This document shows positions 9,910 through 20,230 of a stretch of 64,000 nt of DNA, piece after piece. Source of the DNA: Halopseudomonas sabulinigri (GTDB lineage: Bacteria; Pseudomonadota; Gammaproteobacteria; Pseudomonadales; Pseudomonadaceae). Within the stretch, counting starts at the first letter, position 1, and the number at the start of each line of letters is the position of its first letter. Location: NCBI RefSeq assembly GCF_900105255.1, contig NZ_LT629763.1, positions 806,001 to 870,000 on the forward strand, in the 5' to 3' direction. The translations under genes were made by a program, and so were the position numbers. Below the pieces are notes generated by a model, which saw only the letters and a program-made list of their open reading frames with translations, ran no database searches and had not been told where the DNA came from.

Positions 9910-10992
9910 TTACAGGTTTTTCAGGGCCTCGGCCACGGCGTCACCCATTTCGGCGGTGCCTACCTGGCGGCAACCTTCGGAATAAATGTCACCCGTGCGC
10001 AGCCCTTGATCCAGCACCAGACTGACCGCCTGCTCGATCGCATCAGCCGCCTCTGCCTGCGCAAAACTGTAACGCAGCATCATCGACACCGAGAGGATGG
10101 TAGCCAGCGGATTGGCAATACCCTTGCCGGCGATATCCGGCGCGCTGCCGTGACAGGGCTCATACATGCCCTTGCCGTTCACATCCAGCGACGCTGAGGG
10201 CAGCATGCCGATAGAACCGGTCAGCATCGAGGCCTGGTCAGAGAGAATGTCGCCAAACATGTTGTCGGTGACGATCACATCGAACTGCTTGGGCGCGCGC
10301 ACCAGCTGCATGGCGCAGTTGTCGACGTACATATGCGACAACTCGACCTCTGGATAATCCTTGGCGACCTCTTCAACCACTTCGCGCCACAACTGGCTGG
10401 ATGCCAGCACGTTGGCCTTGTCGACCGAGCACAGCTTCTTGTTGCGCACCATGGCCATGTCGAAGCCGACCTTGGCGATTCGGCGAATTTCACTTTCGCT
10501 ATAGGGCAAGGTGTCATAGGCCTGGCGCTCGCCATTGGCTAGCACGCGTTTTTCGCGCGGCTGGCCGAAATAGATGCCGCCGGTCAGCTCACGCACGATC
10601 AGAATATCCAGCCCGGACACTACTTCGGGCTTGAGCGTGGACGATTCGGCCAACTGTGGATAGAGAATGGCCGGGCGCAGGTTGCCGAACAGCCCCAGCT
10701 CGGAGCGAATCTTCAACAGACCACGCTCGGGGCGCAGCGCAGGATCAATTGCGTCCCATTTGGGACCGCCCACAGCACCTAGCAGCACGGCATCTGCCTG
10801 GCGCGCACGCTCCAGCGTCTCGTCGGCCAGCGGTACACCGTACTTGTCGTAAGATGCGCCACCCAGCTCGCCTGATGACAGCTCCAGATCCAACTCATAC
10901 TTCTCATTGGCCAAGTTCAGCACCTTGACCGCTTCGGCCATGATCTCGGGACCAATGCCGTCGCCCTGCAATACCAAAATACGCTTGCTCAT
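9910..10992 (-). CDS. leuB: 3-isopropylmalate dehydrogenase
   Basis: LeuB oxidatively decarboxylates 3-isopropylmalate to 2-oxoisocaproate with NAD+. The 360-residue protein has the N-terminal [11 protein letters not shown] motif and the substrate arginine region [21 protein letters not shown]. The metal-binding segment is [19 protein letters not shown] and the NAD-binding segment is [17 protein letters not shown]. It is the last gene of leuC-leuD-leuB, 52 bases after leuD, and ends in a terminator. Confidence 0.98.
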   Translation of the reverse strand: MSKRILVLQGDGIGPEIMAEAVKVLNLANEKYELDLELSSGELGGASYDKYGVPLADETLERARQADAVLLGAVGGPKWDAIDPALRPERGLLKIRSELGLFGNLRPAILYPQLAESSTLKPEVVSGLDILIVRELTGGIYFGQPREKRVLANGERQAYDTLPYSESEIRRIAKVGFDMAMVRNKKLCSVDKANVLASSQLWREVVEEVAKDYPEVELSHMYVDNCAMQLVRAPKQFDVIVTDNMFGDILSDQASMLTGSIGMLPSASLDVNGKGMYEPCHGSAPDIAGKGIANPLATILSVSMMLRYSFAQAEAADAIEQAVSLVLDQGLRTGDIYSEGCRQVGTAEMGDAVAEALKNL

Positions 10993-11044
10993 GATTCTTC
11001 CTTAACATTACTCAAGTGCCGACGCAGTCGGCACAAGCCACTAA

Positions 11045-11692
11045 TTACTTGATGGCGCCGAACAGCCAGGGCTGGCTCTGCTGGTGTTTTTGCTCAAAAG
11101 CCGCAATGGCGTCTGCATCCTGTAGCGTCAGGCCAATATCGTCGAGACCGTTCAGCAGGCAATGCTTACGAAACGGATCGACCTCAAAGCTGTAGGACTT
11201 GCCGTCGGGACGGATAACCGTCTGCGCCTGCAGATCGACGGTCAGCTCATAACCTTCCTGCGCCTCTGCTTGCTTAAATAGCTCGTCGATATCTTCTACA
11301 GGTAAAACAATAGGTAACAACCCATTCTTAAAGCTATTGTTATAGAAAATATCGGCATAACTCGGTGCCAGAATGGTACGAAATCCATATTCTTCCAACG
11401 CCCAGGGTGCGTGCTCACGGCTAGAGCCGCAGCCAAAATTCTTGCGTGCCAGGAGCACGCTGGCGCCCTGGTAACGTGGCAGATTCAATACGAATTCGGT
11501 GTTCAGCGGGCGATTGGCACAGTCCTGCCCCGGCAGACCTTCATCCAGATAGCGCCACTCGTCGAACAGGTTCTGCCCGAAGCCGGTACGCTTGATCGAC
11601 TTGAGAAACTGCTTGGGAATGATCTGATCGGTATCCACATTGGCACGATCGAGCGGCGCGACCAAGCCGGTGTGTTGGGTAAAGGGTTTCAT
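11045..11692 (-). CDS. leuD: 3-isopropylmalate dehydratase small subunit
   Basis: LeuD is the swivel subunit of isopropylmalate isomerase. The 215 residues match the usual length. The diagnostic motifs are [12 protein letters not shown], the loop [13 protein letters not shown], and [10 protein letters not shown]. Its start overlaps the leuC stop by 4 bases (ATGA), which fits equal production of the two subunits of the heterodimer. Confidence 0.98.
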   Translation of the reverse strand: MKPFTQHTGLVAPLDRANVDTDQIIPKQFLKSIKRTGFGQNLFDEWRYLDEGLPGQDCANRPLNTEFVLNLPRYQGASVLLARKNFGCGSSREHAPWALEEYGFRTILAPSYADIFYNNSFKNGLLPIVLPVEDIDELFKQAEAQEGYELTVDLQAQTVIRPDGKSYSFEVDPFRKHCLLNGLDDIGLTLQDADAIAAFEQKHQQSQPWLFGAIK

Positions 11693-13128
11693 GCGCTCGC
11701 CTCCTGATTCAACATCTCACGTACATCAACAAAGTGGCCGGCAATCGCCGCCGCAGCCGCCATGGCCGGACTAACCAGGTGTGTACGGCCGCCGTTGCCC
11801 TGGCGCCCTTCAAAGTTGCGGTTGGAGGTCGAGGCACAATGCTCGCCCGACTGCAGTTTGTCGGGGTTCATCGCCAGGCACATGGAACAACCCGGCTCAC
11901 GCCACTCAAAGCCGGCCGCAGTGAAGATCGTATCCAGGCCTTCCTTCTCTGCCTGGGCTTTCACCAAGCCCGAGCCTGGTACCACCAGGGCCTGCTTGAC
12001 ACTGGCAGATACCTTGCGCCCCTTGGCCACGGCAGCAGCTGCGCGCAAATCTTCAATGCGCGAGTTGGTGCAGGAGCCGATAAACACGCGATCCAACTGA
12101 ATGTCGGTAATCGGCTGATTGGCATTCAGCCCCATGTATTTGAGCGCACGGACAATAGAGTCGCGCTTGACCACATCCGCTTCTGCAGCCGGATCAGGTA
12201 CACGCTGATCCACGGCCAGTACCATCTCGGGCGATGTACCCCAGGATACCTGCGGCTTGATCTCGGCAGCGTCCAGCTCAACAACGCTATCGAATACGGC
12301 ATCGGCGTCAGACACCAGATCGGCCCATGCCGCGACGGCGTTATCCCAGTCCGCACCCTTGGGCGCATACGGGCGATCCTTCACGTAAGCGATGGTCTTT
12401 TCATCGCAGGCAACCAGCCCGACCCTGGCGCCGGCTTCAATAGCCATGTTGCAGATGGTCATACGGCCTTCTACTGACAAGTCCCGAATGGCCGAGCCGG
12501 CAAACTCGATGGCATGACCATTACCGCCAGCGGTGCCGATCTTGCCGATCACCGCCAGCACTATGTCCTTGGCGGTGACGCCAAAGCCGAGCTCGCCCTC
12601 AACCTTGACCAGCATGTTCTTCATTTTCTTGGCGACCAGACACTGGGTCGCCAGCACATGCTCCACCTCGGAGGTGCCGATACCGTGCGCCAGAGCGCCG
12701 AAGGCGCCGTGGGTAGAGGTATGCGAATCACCGCAGACCACGGTCATACCCGGCAAGGTGGCGCCCTGCTCCGGCCCGACCACGTGCACGATACCCTGAC
12801 GCAGATCATTCATCTTGAATTCAAGAATGCCGAAAGCGTCGCAATTCTCATCCAGGGTCTTAACCTGAATGCGCGACACTTCATCGGCGATGGCCTCCAG
12901 TCCACCGGCGCGCTCGGCCTTGGTGGTGGGCACGTTGTGATCCGGCGTGGCGATATTGGCGTCGATCCGCCAGGGCTGACGCCCCGCGAGCCGCAGCCCT
13001 TCAAATGCCTGTGGCGAGGTCACTTCGTGAAGAATATGGCGGTCGATATAGATCAACGCCGAGCCATCATCTCGCTGTTTGACGAGATGGCTGTCCCACA
13101 GCTTGTCGTAAAGCGTTTTCGCAGACAT
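11689..13128 (-). CDS. leuC: 3-isopropylmalate dehydratase large subunit
   Basis: LeuC is the aconitase-type large subunit that, with LeuD, isomerises 2- to 3-isopropylmalate. The three [4Fe-4S] cysteines are present: Cys353 in FIGSCTNSR, and Cys414 and Cys417 in [11 protein letters not shown]. At 479 residues it is slightly longer than the common length of about 466-475. It is first in leuC-leuD-leuB and is transcribed away from the LysR gene at 13282 across a 153-base intergenic region. Confidence 0.98.
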   Translation of the reverse strand: MSAKTLYDKLWDSHLVKQRDDGSALIYIDRHILHEVTSPQAFEGLRLAGRQPWRIDANIATPDHNVPTTKAERAGGLEAIADEVSRIQVKTLDENCDAFGILEFKMNDLRQGIVHVVGPEQGATLPGMTVVCGDSHTSTHGAFGALAHGIGTSEVEHVLATQCLVAKKMKNMLVKVEGELGFGVTAKDIVLAVIGKIGTAGGNGHAIEFAGSAIRDLSVEGRMTICNMAIEAGARVGLVACDEKTIAYVKDRPYAPKGADWDNAVAAWADLVSDADAVFDSVVELDAAEIKPQVSWGTSPEMVLAVDQRVPDPAAEADVVKRDSIVRALKYMGLNANQPITDIQLDRVFIGSCTNSRIEDLRAAAAVAKGRKVSASVKQALVVPGSGLVKAQAEKEGLDTIFTAAGFEWREPGCSMCLAMNPDKLQSGEHCASTSNRNFEGRQGNGGRTHLVSPAMAAAAAIAGHFVDVREMLNQEASA

Positions 13129-13281
13129 CCGGAACTCCTGAAATCAGACTGTGACCGCCGTCGAGTATGGCCGGAGAGCTCCGGTCCGCAGCGGTTCTTT
13201 GACATCACAAAGGATAAAATTTAGCCAAAGATAAAACAAAGGAATATTATTTATTAAATAGATAACCAAAAGGAATCCGAT
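13129..13281. promoter_or_regulatory. Divergent leuC / LysR intergenic region
   Basis: This 153-base stretch carries both promoters. The half next to the LysR gene is strongly A+T-rich (about 13207-13265), as expected for a LysR-type binding and promoter region. I see an imperfect TTTA/TAAA dyad near 13215-13235 but cannot define an operator with confidence. Confidence 0.5.
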
Positions 13282-14172
13282 ATGGATACAGCCAACCTGT
13301 CCGCCTTTCTGGCCGTTGCCTCCACCGGTTCCTTCTCGCGGGCCGCTGAGCAACTGCATCTCACGCAACCGGCGATCAGCAAGCGCATCGCCATGCTGGA
13401 GCAACAGCTCAACGCCCGCCTGTTCGACCGCATCGGCCGCAAGGTGGCGCTGACCGAAGCCGGGCGCGCGCTGAAACCGCGGGCCGAAGAGGTGTTGGGG
13501 TTGCTCAATGATACGCGCCGCGCGCTGAGCAATCTATCGGACACTGTGCAGGGCCGTCTGAGTATGGCGACCAGCCACCATATTGGTTTGCACCGCTTGC
13601 CCCCGGTACTGCGCGAGTTTACTCGGTCTTACCCGCAAGTGGCGCTGGACATCCAGTTTCTGGATTCCGAGGTAGCCTACGAAAAGGTGCTGCAGGGTGA
13701 AATAGAACTGGCCGTCATCACCCTGGCCCCGGAAGTAGAACCTCCGGTAGTGGCAGAACTGATTTGGCATGATCCACTGGACCTGGTAATCGCACCGGAA
13801 CATCCGCTTGCCCAGGCCGATACCGTTGGTCTGGCCGAACTGGCCGCTTATCCGGCGGTTTTTCCCGGTGCAAACACCTTTACTCACCGCATCGTCAGCG
13901 CCCTGTTCGAGCAGCATCAGATTACGCCGCACATCAGCATGAGCACCAATTACATGGAGACGATCAAGATGATGGTCTCCATCGGGTTGGCCTGGAGCGT
14001 GCTGCCACGCAGCATGCTGGACGAGCAGGTGCACGCGCTACCCATCCCGGGCATTCACCTGCAGCGTGACCTTGGCTGTATCTGGCACAGCGGCAGGACA
14101 CGCTCCAATGCCGCCCTGGCCCTCATCAATCTATTGCAGCAGGCCAGCAGCATGCCCAGCGAAAAAGCCTGA
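13282..14172 (+). CDS. LysR-family regulator divergent from leuC
   Basis: The 296-residue protein has a standard LysR N-terminal winged helix (residues 1-60, FLAVASTGSFSRAAEQLHLTQPAISKRIAMLE) and an effector domain from about 90 to 290. Divergence from leuC suggests it controls the leuCDB operon, and the same pair occurs in P. aeruginosa as I recall it. The effector is unknown; an isopropylmalate-type intermediate would be a reasonable guess. A 7-bp hairpin at 14253-14269 follows the gene but has no T-run. Confidence 0.9.
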   Translation: MDTANLSAFLAVASTGSFSRAAEQLHLTQPAISKRIAMLEQQLNARLFDRIGRKVALTEAGRALKPRAEEVLGLLNDTRRALSNLSDTVQGRLSMATSHHIGLHRLPPVLREFTRSYPQVALDIQFLDSEVAYEKVLQGEIELAVITLAPEVEPPVVAELIWHDPLDLVIAPEHPLAQADTVGLAELAAYPAVFPGANTFTHRIVSALFEQHQITPHISMSTNYMETIKMMVSIGLAWSVLPRSMLDEQVHALPIPGIHLQRDLGCIWHSGRTRSNAALALINLLQQASSMPSEKA

Positions 14173-14252
14173 TCGCTGCCTTGTTGCACCCTCTGCCACC
14201 GACTATCTTGAATGTTAATGGGGCGCAACGAGCATTCAACAAAAGCCGCCTG

Positions 14253-14269
14253 GCTCATGCCGCATGAGC
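14253..14269. repeat. Small hairpin between the LysR gene and the GGDEF-EAL gene
   Basis: Perfect 7-bp inverted repeat (GCTCATG / CATGAGC, 3-base loop) in the 215-base gap between the two genes. There is no T-tract, so terminator function is uncertain. I see no gene in this gap. Confidence 0.4.
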
Positions 14270-14387
14270 TGGCCAATGCGCACCCACGGGCCATGGCAGT
14301 AAAAGGCCGGGAACGCTCGTGCAGATCAGCCTCAGTTGATCGCGCGGGCAGCCTTGATCCAAAGGACCAGTAGCCCGCGGAGAACCT

Positions 14388-17300
14388 ATGCCAAGCACCA
14401 CCGGTGCCTTTCCGACCGACCCTTTGACCAATGCTGACAGCGCATTTGTCACGCTCTTCCAGACCATGCCCGCGGCCGGTATGCTGGTCGACGCGCGCAA
14501 CCAGCGCGTGCTGCAGATCAATGCCGCCCTGAGCCAGCAGTTCGGCTGGCAGGCAGATCGTATTCTCGGTCAGCCGGCTGGCAACTTCCCCTTGTGGTGC
14601 GGCAGCGAGCACTGGGAATACCTGCTTCGCCAGTTGGAGAAACAGCCCACCGTGACCAATCTGCGGCGCGACATCTGCAGCCGCAATGGCAGCATCCAGA
14701 GCTGCCTGCTGAACATAGCCCCAATCCAACAGGGCTCGCCGTGTCTGCTGATCACACTTCAGGTCGAGCGCCCCTCTGCCCCGGCAACGGCGGGCATTGA
14801 CGAGCGCCATCTCAAGGTGTTCAACGCGACCGGCGAGGCGCTACTGCTGATTGATGCCGGCACTGGCACGGTGCTCGAGGTCAACAGCCGTTTTGAACGC
14901 CTTACCGGCTTGCGCAACAGCCGCTGCGTCAACCACCGACTCAGTGAACTGCAACTGCTTGATGCTGATACCGCCGCGCGCCTGATGGCCAAGCTCAAGT
15001 TGCGCGGGCGCCTGGATGACGAGTACATCCGCATTCAGCTCGGCACCAACCCTGAGCGCTACGATATTCTGGTCCAGGCCGAGACAATTCGTCTGGCCGG
15101 CCGCACATGCCTGGTAGTCACCGCCCGCGACATCACTGCGCAACGGCTCAGTGAAGCCGCCTTCAATGAAAGCCAGGAGCGCCTCAACCGCGCGCTGGAA
15201 GCCAGTGAGATGGGCATCTGGGATTGGCAAATCCACAACCGCGTACTGCATTGCTCAGCGCGCAGCGCACAGCTCAACGGCCTGGATGCCACTGCTCTTG
15301 AGGGCAGCATCGGCCACTTCACCCAGCATATAGTGGCCAGCGACCGCCGCAGCCTGCGGCGCGCCTTCATCTCGATCTGTCGCAGCCAGGGGCAACACCA
15401 CAAGCTGACCTACCGCGTGATCGACGCCAACGGCAAAGAGCGCTGGCTCGAGGCCACCGCCACCCTGCATCGCGATGAGCAGTACAAGCCGATTCGATTG
15501 GTCGGCACCCTGCTCGACATCACCGAACGGCGCAAGAACGAGAAAGCACTGATCGATAGCGAAGCCAAGTTCGCTGCGCTATTTCAGGGAGCGCCTGACC
15601 CCTACTGCCTGATCCACAGCCAAAGCCGCCGCATCATTGAAGTGAACCTCAGCTTTACCGCCACCTTCGGCCACTCTCCGCAAAGTCTGGTGGGCCGCAC
15701 TCCCATCGAGGCCGGCGTGTGGAGCGAAGCCGAGATGCATGCGCCACTGGATGAGGCCATCCACGGCAAGCGCGTGCTGAACGGCCTGATCGAGACGTTC
15801 GCAACCCACCAGGGCAAGCTGCTGGTGTGCGAGGTTTCCACTGCCAGTCTGAGCATCAATCGCCAACCCTGCGTTCTGTTCAGCTTCCGCGACATTACCG
15901 CGCGCAAACAGGCTGAAGCAGCGCTGCGTGCCTCCGAAGACAAATTTGCCCGCGCGTTCAAAGGCAGCCCGGATGCCATCAGCATCACGGAGAAACAGAC
16001 TGGCAAGCACCTGGAAGTCAACGATGGCTTCACCCGCCTTACTGGTTACAGCGCACAGGAAGTCATCGGTAAAACCGCGCTGGAGTTGAACATCTGGGCC
16101 GACTACGCCGACCGGCAGAAGTTGATTGAGGAGCTTGACCGCCACGGCCGCGTGCATCATCAGGAGATGACCGTCAACACCCGCTTTGGCAAGCAAATCA
16201 CCGTGGCTGTTTCTATCCAACCGCTGAACATCGATGGCCTGGAATGCATCCTGCTGACCTCGCGCGACATCACCGAACAAAAGCAGATCGAAGCCCGCGT
16301 CAAGCACTTGGCCTACCACGACGCGCTCACCGACCTGCCCAATCGCCTGCTATTGAGCGACCGTCTGAACCAGATCGCGGCGCTGAATCAGCGGCATGAC
16401 CTGCGCGGCGCACTGCTGTTTTTCGATCTTGACCACTTTAAACACATCAACGACTCGCTCGGCCATTCCTGTGGCGATGCCGTGCTGCAAGAGGTCACCG
16501 CCCGGCTGCTGGCTCTGGTGCGCAAAGAGGATACCGTCGCCCGGTTGGGCGGCGACGAGTTTGTGGTATTGCTCAGCGGCCTGCAGTCCAGCGGACTGCG
16601 TCTGGAGCACGAGGTGGAGAACACCGCCAGAAAGCTGCTGGACGCCGTTTCCGCACCCATGCAGATTGAAGGCCATGCCCTGCAGCTCAGCACCAGCATC
16701 GGCATCGCCCTACTCCCCGATCACGGCAGCACTCCGGACGACCTGCTCAAACGTGCCGATATCGCCCTTTACCGGGTCAAGGAGCTCGGGCGCAACGGCA
16801 TCGCCTTCTTCGAGCAGTCAATGCAAGTGGCGGCCAGCGAGCGGCTGGCCATCGAATCCGAGCTACGCCGTGCGCTGCTGAAAAAACAGTTTGTGCTGCA
16901 CTATCAACCACAGATCAACCACCGCACCCAGGCTATCGAGGGTGCAGAGGCACTATTGCGCTGGCAGCACCCGCACAAGGGCACCATAGGGCCTGCGGCC
17001 TTCATGGACGTGCTGGAAGAAAGCGGCCTGATACTCCCGGCCGGCAAGTGGGTGCTGCTGAGCGCCTGCAGCTTTCTCTCGCGCCTGCTGCAGGCCAACG
17101 CGATCGACGCCAACTGCTTCAGCCTGAGCGTCAATATCAGTCCTCGCCAATTCCGTCAGGCCAGCTTCGTGGACGATGTGCTGCACGCCATCGCCACCTA
17201 CGCTATACCGCCGCAGTGCATCAAGCTGGAGATTACCGAGGGTATCGTCATCCAAGATGTGGCCGACACTATCGACAAGATGAACGTCCTGCGCGAGCGC

Positions 17301-17624
17301 GGCGTGCATTTCGCCATCGACGATTTCGGTACCGGCTACTCTTCGTTGAGCTACCTCAAGCAATTGCCCGTGGACGTGCTCAAGATCGATCAATCCTTTG
17401 TGCGCGATTGCACCCACAACCCCAATGATGCAGAAATCATTCGCGCCATCATCGCCATCGCCTCCAGCCTGCGCATGGACTTTATTGCCGAAGGCGTGGA
17501 AACCTCAGAGCAGCTCGCGTTTCTCCACGAACTTGGCTGCGATCACTACCAGGGTTACCTGTTCAGCCCTCCGGTAGACGAGCACGCATTTTGCCTGCTG
17601 TTGAACTCCCGCCAGCATGATTAG
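14388..17624 (+). CDS. Five-PAS GGDEF-EAL c-di-GMP protein
   Basis: This 1078-residue protein is predicted to make and/or break c-di-GMP. By eye there are five PAS/PAC repeats beginning near residues 23, 138, 261, 390 and 515, a GGDEF domain from about 641, and an EAL domain from about 822. The cyclase signature GGDEF (721-725) is intact, with an inhibitory-site RKED (712-715) five residues before it. The EAL motif (854-856) and DDFGTGYSSL loop are also intact, so neither domain looks degenerate. No transmembrane segment is evident, so it is probably a cytoplasmic sensor. The ligand of the PAS domains is unknown. Confidence 0.94.
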   Translation: MPSTTGAFPTDPLTNADSAFVTLFQTMPAAGMLVDARNQRVLQINAALSQQFGWQADRILGQPAGNFPLWCGSEHWEYLLRQLEKQPTVTNLRRDICSRNGSIQSCLLNIAPIQQGSPCLLITLQVERPSAPATAGIDERHLKVFNATGEALLLIDAGTGTVLEVNSRFERLTGLRNSRCVNHRLSELQLLDADTAARLMAKLKLRGRLDDEYIRIQLGTNPERYDILVQAETIRLAGRTCLVVTARDITAQRLSEAAFNESQERLNRALEASEMGIWDWQIHNRVLHCSARSAQLNGLDATALEGSIGHFTQHIVASDRRSLRRAFISICRSQGQHHKLTYRVIDANGKERWLEATATLHRDEQYKPIRLVGTLLDITERRKNEKALIDSEAKFAALFQGAPDPYCLIHSQSRRIIEVNLSFTATFGHSPQSLVGRTPIEAGVWSEAEMHAPLDEAIHGKRVLNGLIETFATHQGKLLVCEVSTASLSINRQPCVLFSFRDITARKQAEAALRASEDKFARAFKGSPDAISITEKQTGKHLEVNDGFTRLTGYSAQEVIGKTALELNIWADYADRQKLIEELDRHGRVHHQEMTVNTRFGKQITVAVSIQPLNIDGLECILLTSRDITEQKQIEARVKHLAYHDALTDLPNRLLLSDRLNQIAALNQRHDLRGALLFFDLDHFKHINDSLGHSCGDAVLQEVTARLLALVRKEDTVARLGGDEFVVLLSGLQSSGLRLEHEVENTARKLLDAVSAPMQIEGHALQLSTSIGIALLPDHGSTPDDLLKRADIALYRVKELGRNGIAFFEQSMQVAASERLAIESELRRALLKKQFVLHYQPQINHRTQAIEGAEALLRWQHPHKGTIGPAAFMDVLEESGLILPAGKWVLLSACSFLSRLLQANAIDANCFSLSVNISPRQFRQASFVDDVLHAIATYAIPPQCIKLEITEGIVIQDVADTIDKMNVLRERGVHFAIDDFGTGYSSLSYLKQLPVDVLKIDQSFVRDCTHNPNDAEIIRAIIAIASSLRMDFIAEGVETSEQLAFLHELGCDHYQGYLFSPPVDEHAFCLLLNSRQHD

Positions 17625-17769
17625 CGGCCTGTAGCCACATCGCGAACCAGATCATATTCCTGTGTGGCCAACTGACAGCAAGGGAACCGGGCTTACTTTT
17701 CCGTGTCTACCCATGCATGGACCACGGCCGAGCCGTGGAAGACTAGTCATAGACCAGGGAGTATTCATC

Positions 17770-18309
17770 ATGAACAAGTCTATGTTGACCGGTGTGTTGA
17801 TCGGCGCGGCAGTAGCAACTGCCGGCGGCGCCATCGCGGGCTATACCGCCTTTGCAGACAAAACACCTGACCAGGCTGAGGTTCTTGATGTTCGCGAGAT
17901 CAAGGAAACCAAAAGCACCCCACGGGAAGTGTGTAACGACGTGGCCGTTACCCGCCAGAAACCGGTAAAGGATCAGCACCAGATTATTGGTTCGGTGGCC
18001 GGCGCAGTGATCGGGGGTGTATTGGGTAACCAGGTAGGTGGTGGTAGCGGCAAGGATATCGCCACCGTCGCAGGTGCCGCCGCTGGCGGGTATGCCGGTA
18101 ACAAAACCCAGGAGCGCATGCAGGCCAACGACACCTACACCACTACCGAGCGTCGCTGTAACACTGTTTATGACAAACACGACGAAGTGGTTGGCTATCA
18201 GGTGAAGTATCAGATCGGCGAGAAAACTGGTTCAGTCCGCATGGATCATGATCCGGGCAGCAGTATCCCGCTGAAAGAAGGCGAGCTGGTGCTTAGCAGC
18301 AATCAGTAA
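17770..18309 (+). CDS. Glycine-zipper (17 kDa surface-antigen-like) envelope protein
   Basis: I chose the ATG at 17770 because it has a strong Shine-Dalgarno (CAGGGAG) and a clear membrane-directing N-terminus (MLTGVLIGAAVATAGGAI). The 179-residue protein has a glycine-zipper 2TM region (IIGSVAGAVIGGVLGNQVGG, then VAGAAAGGYAGNK) at about 75-120. A Cys-containing C-terminal segment (RRCNTVYDKHDEVVGYQVKY) resembles the Rickettsia 17 kDa antigen family. It is probably an envelope protein of unknown function. It ends in a strong terminator and is monocistronic. Confidence 0.88.
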   Translation: MNKSMLTGVLIGAAVATAGGAIAGYTAFADKTPDQAEVLDVREIKETKSTPREVCNDVAVTRQKPVKDQHQIIGSVAGAVIGGVLGNQVGGGSGKDIATVAGAAAGGYAGNKTQERMQANDTYTTTERRCNTVYDKHDEVVGYQVKYQIGEKTGSVRMDHDPGSSIPLKEGELVLSSNQ

Positions 18310-18327
18310 ACACTGCAGCCTGACTAG

Positions 18328-18358
18328 AGGGCATCCGCTTCGGCCGATGCCCTTTTTT
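18328..18358 (+). terminator. Rho-independent terminator after the glycine-zipper gene
   Basis: Stem AGGGCATC (18328-18335) / GATGCCCT (18346-18353) followed by a run of six T on the plus strand. Confidence 0.9.
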
Positions 18359-18379
18359 GTGCTCCGCCCTTAGCCCCTG

Positions 18380-19267
18380 CTACTCGGACAGACTACTGCG
18401 ACATAGCTCAAGCCAGCGCTCGATTCCGGCGCTGCGAAACTTCTGCCGGTGCAGGGCGAAATAGAAGCGTCGATGAAAGTTGCGTTGCGGTACCGGCAAC
18501 GGTACCAGGCTGCCGCGCTTGAACGCGTCCACCAGGGTGATTTCCGACAGGCAGCCAATGCCCAGTCCGGCCTCCACTGCGCGCTTGATTGCTTCGGTGT
18601 GTTGCAGCTCCAGCTTGATGCGCAGGTCCGGCAGTAGCCCCTGCATCGCCCACTCAAAGTGCTGGCGGGTGCCTGATCCCTGCTCGCGCACAATCCACTG
18701 CGCTTCCAGCAACTCGGCGTCGCTCAACCAGGGCCGTCCGGCCCAGGGGTGGTCCGGCGCACAGAACACCATCAGCTCATCATCACGCCAGTGCAGCAAG
18801 TCGAGCTCCGGGTGGCGCGTCTCGCCTTCGATCAGGCCGATGTCCAACTCGAAGTTGGCGACCTTGCGTACGATGGTTTCGGTGTTGGCCACTTCCAGCT
18901 CCACCCGCGCACCATCCTGCTCGCCCATGTAGCGGGCCATGATCTCGACTGCCAGGTAATTGCCGATGCTCAAGGTGGCGCCCACCTTCAGGTGGCCGAT
19001 GTCCTGATGCCGCGCCAGCGCCGTTTCCAGCCCTTTTGCCTGCTCCATCAAAGCCTGGGCGCGGGGCCGGATGCTTTGCCCCAGTTCGTTCAGCTGCAGG
19101 CGTTTACCGACGCGGTCGAACAACTGCACATCGAATTGGCTTTCCAGATCCTTGAGCGCACTGCTGGCGGCCGACTGCGACATCGCCAGGCTACTGGCCG
19201 CACGTGTCAGGTTCTCGTGATAGGCGGTGGCGAGAAAAACCTCGAGCTGCCGCAGACTGTATTTCAT
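18380..19267 (-). CDS. finR: LysR-family regulator FinR
   Basis: The 295-residue LysR protein starts MKYSLRQLEVFLATAYHENL. It is divergent from a ferredoxin-NADP reductase gene, the arrangement described for Pseudomonas finR/fpr, where FinR activates fpr under superoxide stress. The helix-turn-helix (ASSLAMSQSAASSALKDLE) and effector domain are complete. I used the ATG at 19267; the frame runs ten codons further upstream but the shorter start fits the family. The name rests on context and similarity recalled from memory. Confidence 0.85.
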   Translation of the reverse strand: MKYSLRQLEVFLATAYHENLTRAASSLAMSQSAASSALKDLESQFDVQLFDRVGKRLQLNELGQSIRPRAQALMEQAKGLETALARHQDIGHLKVGATLSIGNYLAVEIMARYMGEQDGARVELEVANTETIVRKVANFELDIGLIEGETRHPELDLLHWRDDELMVFCAPDHPWAGRPWLSDAELLEAQWIVREQGSGTRQHFEWAMQGLLPDLRIKLELQHTEAIKRAVEAGLGIGCLSEITLVDAFKRGSLVPLPVPQRNFHRRFYFALHRQKFRSAGIERWLELCRSSLSE

Positions 19268-19368
19268 AATCGATTTTTCCGAATACTCTAATAACAATTA
19301 CCCGTTTATCCGATAGGTTAGCCAGGTATAGACTCCACGCCAAGAAATCATTCATGCCGGGAGGCGAC
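19268..19368. promoter_or_regulatory. Divergent finR/fpr control region
   Basis: A 101-base A+T-rich region between the divergent genes. It must hold both promoters and the FinR site. The part near 19284-19320 is the likeliest operator, but I cannot assign a box. A strong Shine-Dalgarno (GGGAGG) lies just before the fpr ATG at 19369. Confidence 0.5.
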
Positions 19369-20142
19369 ATGGCAGGCTTCAATACCGAAAGCGTACTCAG
19401 CGTTCATCACTGGACCGACAATCTGTTCAGCTTTAAGACGACTCGTGATCCGGGTTTTCGCTTCAAGAACGGCCATTTCATCATGATCGGCCTGGAAGTC
19501 GAGGGTCGCCCACTGATGCGCGCCTACAGCATCGCCAGCCCCAACCATGAAGAAACCCTCGAATTCTTCAGCATCAAGGTGCCAGACGGCCCGCTGACCT
19601 CTCGCCTGCAGAATATTCAGGCAGGTGATCAGATCATGATCAGTCGCAAGCCGACCGGCACCCTGGTACTGGACCACCTGATTCCCGGGCGCAACCTGTA
19701 CCTGCTGAGCACTGGCACTGGCCTGGCGCCCTTTATCAGCATCATTCAGGATCCGGAAACCTACGAGCAATACGACAAGGTCATCGTCACCCACGGCTGC
19801 CGGCATGTACGCGAGCTGGCCTACGAAGAGTTGATTACCGAGGACTTGCCCAATCACGAGTACTTGGGTGAGCTGGTGCGTGACAAGCTGATCTATTACC
19901 CCACGGTCACTCGTGAGCCCTTCCGCAACGAAGGTCGCCTGACCGATCTGATGACCAGCGGCAAGCTGTTCGAAGATATTGGGTTGCCCAAGTTCGACCT
20001 GGAACAGGATCGTTTCATGCTCTGCGGCAGCCCGAGCATGCTCAAGGACTGCTGCGAGATTCTTGACGCCCAAGGCTTCAAGGAAGCCCGCCACGGCGAT
20101 CAGGGGCACTATGTTATCGAGCGTGCCTTCGTCGAGAAGTAA
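19369..20142 (+). CDS. fpr: Ferredoxin-NADP+ reductase
   Basis: Fpr is an FAD enzyme moving electrons between NADPH and ferredoxin or flavodoxin, important in oxidative stress and Fe-S repair. The 257-residue protein shows the FAD motif RAYSIASPN, the NADP pyrophosphate loop LLSTGTGLAPF, and LCGSPSML, and ends near VIERAFVEK as bacterial Fpr does. I chose the ATG at 19369 rather than 19354 because GGGAGG is well spaced to it. It is divergent from finR and followed by a terminator. Confidence 0.96.
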   Translation: MAGFNTESVLSVHHWTDNLFSFKTTRDPGFRFKNGHFIMIGLEVEGRPLMRAYSIASPNHEETLEFFSIKVPDGPLTSRLQNIQAGDQIMISRKPTGTLVLDHLIPGRNLYLLSTGTGLAPFISIIQDPETYEQYDKVIVTHGCRHVRELAYEELITEDLPNHEYLGELVRDKLIYYPTVTREPFRNEGRLTDLMTSGKLFEDIGLPKFDLEQDRFMLCGSPSMLKDCCEILDAQGFKEARHGDQGHYVIERAFVEK

Positions 20143-20163
20143 TCAGGGAAGCGGTACAAACTA

Positions 20164-20204
20164 GAAAGGCCCGGAGCGTCCTGCGCACCGGGCCTTTCTT
20201 GTTT
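20164..20204 (+). terminator. Rho-independent terminator after fpr
   Basis: Perfect 11-bp stem (arms 20164-20174 and 20188-20198) followed by TTGTTT on the plus strand. Confidence 0.9.
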
Positions 20205-20230
20205 GTACCATCTGGGCCGTATTGGCCCCG

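Noticed and set aside
13199..13220. TTGACA plus TAAAAT as a sigma-70 promoter for the LysR gene
   Set aside because: The spacer is only about 10 bases, far from the 16-18 required.
17722..17738. 7-bp hairpin CCACGGC/GCCGTGG before the glycine-zipper gene as a terminator of the GGDEF-EAL gene
   Set aside because: No T-run follows and it lies only about 30 bases before the next start codon; it may be leader structure, but nothing more can be said.
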